Shown: positions 61,915 to 64,000 of the stretch, in pieces
Position numbering within the stretch: the stretch's first letter is position 1
Layout of the letters: the number at the start of each line of letters is the position of its first letter
Assembly (NCBI RefSeq): GCF_043555865.1
Contig: NZ_JBIGHY010000010.1
Location: 1-64,000, forward strand
Direction of reading: 5' to 3'
Source of the DNA: Pelomonas dachongensis
Lineage (GTDB): Bacteria; Pseudomonadota; Gammaproteobacteria; Burkholderiales; Burkholderiaceae_C
Length of the DNA stretch: 64,000 nt
The notes under the pieces: generated by a model
What the model was told of the DNA's origin: nothing
Seen by the model: only the letters and a program-made list of their open reading frames with translations
Database searches by the model: none
Program-made: the position numbers and the translations under genes

Positions 61915-63530
61915 GCGACGCTTCCCCGCGCGCCGGGTGGACACAGCCGGCAGTTGTCGCCCTGGCCGTCGCCATAGCCTATGCGCTGCTGTGCTCGGCG
62001 CTCAAAGTCGACGACGTCGACCGCTACTGGCACGAACTCAGCGCCAACAGCTTCTTCTGGGACCTGGGGCACCTGTGGATGCAGCCGCTTGCCATGCTGC
62101 TGTACCGCGGGACGGGCGGCGTGCTGGGTGTCAACCACACGCTGGAGGCCATCAACGTCCTCTCGGTCGCGTGGGGATGCGCGGTCTTCTTCGCGACGCT
62201 ACGGGAAGCCAGCCACACGGTGCTGAAGAGTGCCGCCGCCGTCGCCTTCGTGGCCGTCAGCTTCAACCTGCTCGCGCTGGGCCCCACGGCGCACATCAAG
62301 CTGATGGTGTTCCCGGCGCTGGCGCTGGCGCTGCACCATGCGATGCGCTGGGAGCGTGCCGAAGCGGCCGGCGAGCCGGGCGAGCGCGACATGATCGCCA
62401 GCGCTGCCTGGTCGGCCATCGGCGTCAACCTGCTCGTCAGCGTGCTGCCGCAGGCGATGCTGCTGGCCTTGTTCATGCTCATCCTCAGCGCGAGCAGGCG
62501 CGGCATCGTGCAGGCCGTGCGCGGACTGCTGCCGTATGCGGTCACGCTGGCCGCCGTGGGTTTTGGACTGCTGCTGGCGGCCTACGCGGCCGCGCGGCTG
62601 ACCGACACCACGCCAGCGCGCGACCTGCTGGCCTTCACACTGGGTGGCTTGCAGGAGAAGCAGGAGCTGAAGACCTGGCTGTCGTCCTGGAAAGAGATGC
62701 CGCTGCGCTTCGCGTTCAGCCTCATCAACAACTTCGCCTTCCTGCCGTCGCTGGGCACGCTGAGCCGCGCCTGGATGTGGGGCTGGCTGCCGGACGTGCG
62801 AGCCGTGCTGCCCTCGCTGCTGGGCCAGGCCGCGCTGGCTGCGCTGGTGGGCGGCCTGCTGCTGGCCACGTTCGTCGTCGGCGCGCGCGATGCGCTGCGC
62901 AAGACCCAGCCAGGGCTGCTATCACCCTGGGCCTTCGTGCTGGGTGCCGCAGCGTTCTCTTACTACTACAACCTCAACGACCCCGAGCACTGGTTCCAGT
63001 TCACGCTGCCCGTCGTGCTGCTGGTGCTGCAGTTGCACCGCCGCTGGCTGGACGCGTGGCTGCTCGGCGTTGCGCTGCCGGTGCTGCTGGTCGTCAATCT
63101 GGCTGGCTACGGCATTCCGAAAGCGCGCTTCGCACTGGCCGAGCGCGAGCAGGCGCTGCAAGCAGCTCTCGGCTCGCAAGGGCTGTATGTCGGCTTCGCC
63201 GCCTACCCGGGCGAGCCAGACAGCAGCCTGCTCAACACGCCGGGTATCGAGCGCTTCAACATCGACCTGGTGCAGATGAACGAGACGCAGGCCGACGCTG
63301 GTGCGCTGCTCGCGCGCCTGGACGACCGCATCGACGCGGCGCTGGCCCGTGGGGGCCGCGTGCTGGTGTTCCGCGCGCTGGACGACGCGGACTGGCGCGG
63401 CCCGGTCATGCAGGTGGCGCTGGCGGGGCTGCCGCGCGCCCAGCTGCGTGCGCACCTCGCGGCACGCTACAGGATCAGCGGGCCGGTCGATGCCGGCGGA
63501 TTTCCGGCCTACGAGTTACGCGCGCGCTGA
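61911..63530 (+). CDS. GtrC-like membrane glycosyltransferase
   Basis: A 539-residue integral membrane protein with about ten hydrophobic segments (residues ~10-415) and a soluble C-terminal domain (~420-539). It has an early periplasmic loop with Asp residues (KVDDVDRYWHELSA), like the catalytic loop of GT-C enzymes. With gtrA and gtrB in front it should transfer the lipid-linked sugar to a polysaccharide or glycan on the outer face. GTG start at 61911 overlaps the gtrB stop (GTGA). Subfamily not recognised beyond this layout. Confidence 0.75.
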   Translation: MSDASPRAGWTQPAVVALAVAIAYALLCSALKVDDVDRYWHELSANSFFWDLGHLWMQPLAMLLYRGTGGVLGVNHTLEAINVLSVAWGCAVFFATLREASHTVLKSAAAVAFVAVSFNLLALGPTAHIKLMVFPALALALHHAMRWERAEAAGEPGERDMIASAAWSAIGVNLLVSVLPQAMLLALFMLILSASRRGIVQAVRGLLPYAVTLAAVGFGLLLAAYAAARLTDTTPARDLLAFTLGGLQEKQELKTWLSSWKEMPLRFAFSLINNFAFLPSLGTLSRAWMWGWLPDVRAVLPSLLGQAALAALVGGLLLATFVVGARDALRKTQPGLLSPWAFVLGAAAFSYYYNLNDPEHWFQFTLPVVLLVLQLHRRWLDAWLLGVALPVLLVVNLAGYGIPKARFALAEREQALQAALGSQGLYVGFAAYPGEPDSSLLNTPGIERFNIDLVQMNETQADAGALLARLDDRIDAALARGGRVLVFRALDDADWRGPVMQVALAGLPRAQLRAHLAARYRISGPVDAGGFPAYELRAR

Positions 63531-64000
63531 CGCGTACAGCGCGCCGTACGCCGCCACCATGCCGTCCAGGCTGAACTGGCTGCGCGCCCGGGCCAGCGAC
63601 GCTTCGGCAAGGCGCTGACGCAACGCCGGCTCGTTGACCAAGAGGCCCAGTGCGCTGGCCAATGCGGCGCTGTCGCGCGCAGGCACCAGCAGACCGTTGA
63701 CGCCCGGCTCCACCAGCTCGGGATTGCCACCCACATCGGTCGCCACCGGCGCGCAGCCGCAGGCCATGGCCTCCAGCAGCGTGTTGCTGATGCCCTCGGC
63801 CTGCGACGGAAGCGCGAAGATGTCGAAATGCGGCAGCAGCTCCGCGACGTCGCTGCGGTCGCCCGGCAACCAAGCCTGCTCGGCCGCGCCGGCCTGCGCC
63901 AGGCGCTCGCGCGCCGTGTCCAGCATCGGCCCGCCACCGAGCATCGCCAAGCGCAGCCGCGGCCAACCGTGCGGGCACAGCGTGCGCAGCTGCAGGAACG
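63516..64000 (-). CDS. Glycosyltransferase family 4 (5' end beyond window)
   Basis: The C-terminal 160 residues of a GT-B sugar transferase; the frame is open to the window end, so the start lies outside. The visible part has RLRLAMLGGGP, then FDIFALPSQAEGISNTLLEAM (the E-x7-E region) and ATDVGGNPELV, typical of the donor-binding domain. Its stop at 63516 lies inside the 3' end of the convergent GtrC-like gene (15-base overlap). The EPS locus evidently continues to the right. Confidence 0.88.
   Translation of the reverse strand, partial: FLQLRTLCPHGWPRLRLAMLGGGPMLDTARERLAQAGAAEQAWLPGDRSDVAELLPHFDIFALPSQAEGISNTLLEAMACGCAPVATDVGGNPELVEPGVNGLLVPARDSAALASALGLLVNEPALRQRLAEASLARARSQFSLDGMVAAYGALYASARA

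Overview
The window is about 64 kb of GC-rich betaproteobacterial chromosome. The gene set (Aat followed by Bpt, a DUF3820 protein, a kdp operon with extra genes, an exosortase-A type exopolysaccharide locus) points to Burkholderiales, most likely the Roseateles/Rubrivivax/Leptothrix group (Sphaerotilaceae). This is inferred from protein style and gene order; no rRNA or marker gene is present.

Bases 1-8500 form an accessory region of somewhat lower GC. It holds a HEPN-like gene that looks like a complete integron gene cassette with an attC site at its 3' end, a small membrane protein, a PEP-CTERM protein with HAF repeats, a secreted unknown, and a compact three-gene ABC-3C type conflict system (nuclease-like effector, middle component, Rad50-like DUF3732 ATPase), followed by a DUF6933 gene. 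Bases 8.9-16.7 kb are ordinary chromosome: zinc alcohol dehydrogenase, a secreted proline-rich protein, an ABC transporter pair, DUF3820, a chemotaxis receptor, a class I amidotransferase and a TonB-like membrane protein.

Bases 16.7-26.8 kb on the minus strand carry an extended potassium-uptake operon. In transcription order it is: 31-aa membrane peptide, kdpF, kdpA, kdpB, TorF-type porin, kdpC, 43-aa membrane peptide, corA, kdpD, kdpE, TonB-like protein. Most junctions overlap or are very short. A tandem 11-bp repeat and a hairpin that would hide the first ribosome binding site lie upstream. Next come ribE, amt (with a sigma-54 promoter candidate), an ArsC/Spx-like protein, aat and bpt.

Bases 30.9 kb to the end are one large surface-polysaccharide locus of the exosortase A (XrtA/PEP-CTERM) kind, built from several operons. 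They encode a flippase and glycosyltransferase; an acyl-CoA ligase and PLP decarboxylase; an acyl carrier protein, two alpha/beta hydrolases, a TPR-like protein, a glycosyltransferase, a double GNAT/FemAB-like protein, an asparagine-synthase homologue and a UDP-HexNAc 2-epimerase; then on the minus strand an asparagine synthase, AlgD-like dehydrogenase, two glycosyltransferases, O-antigen-ligase-like protein, polysaccharide deacetylase and WbpB/WbpD/WbpE-like enzymes; then gtrA/gtrB and a GtrC-like membrane protein; and a glycosyltransferase cut by the window end. The exosortase itself and the usual chain-export genes are not in the window. The genes suggest a polymer containing uronic acids and di-N-acetylated amino sugars, plus a linked ACP-dependent module whose product is unknown. 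A large Tat-exported lipoprotein resembling a polysaccharide-active enzyme sits among these operons and contains a run of ten C.
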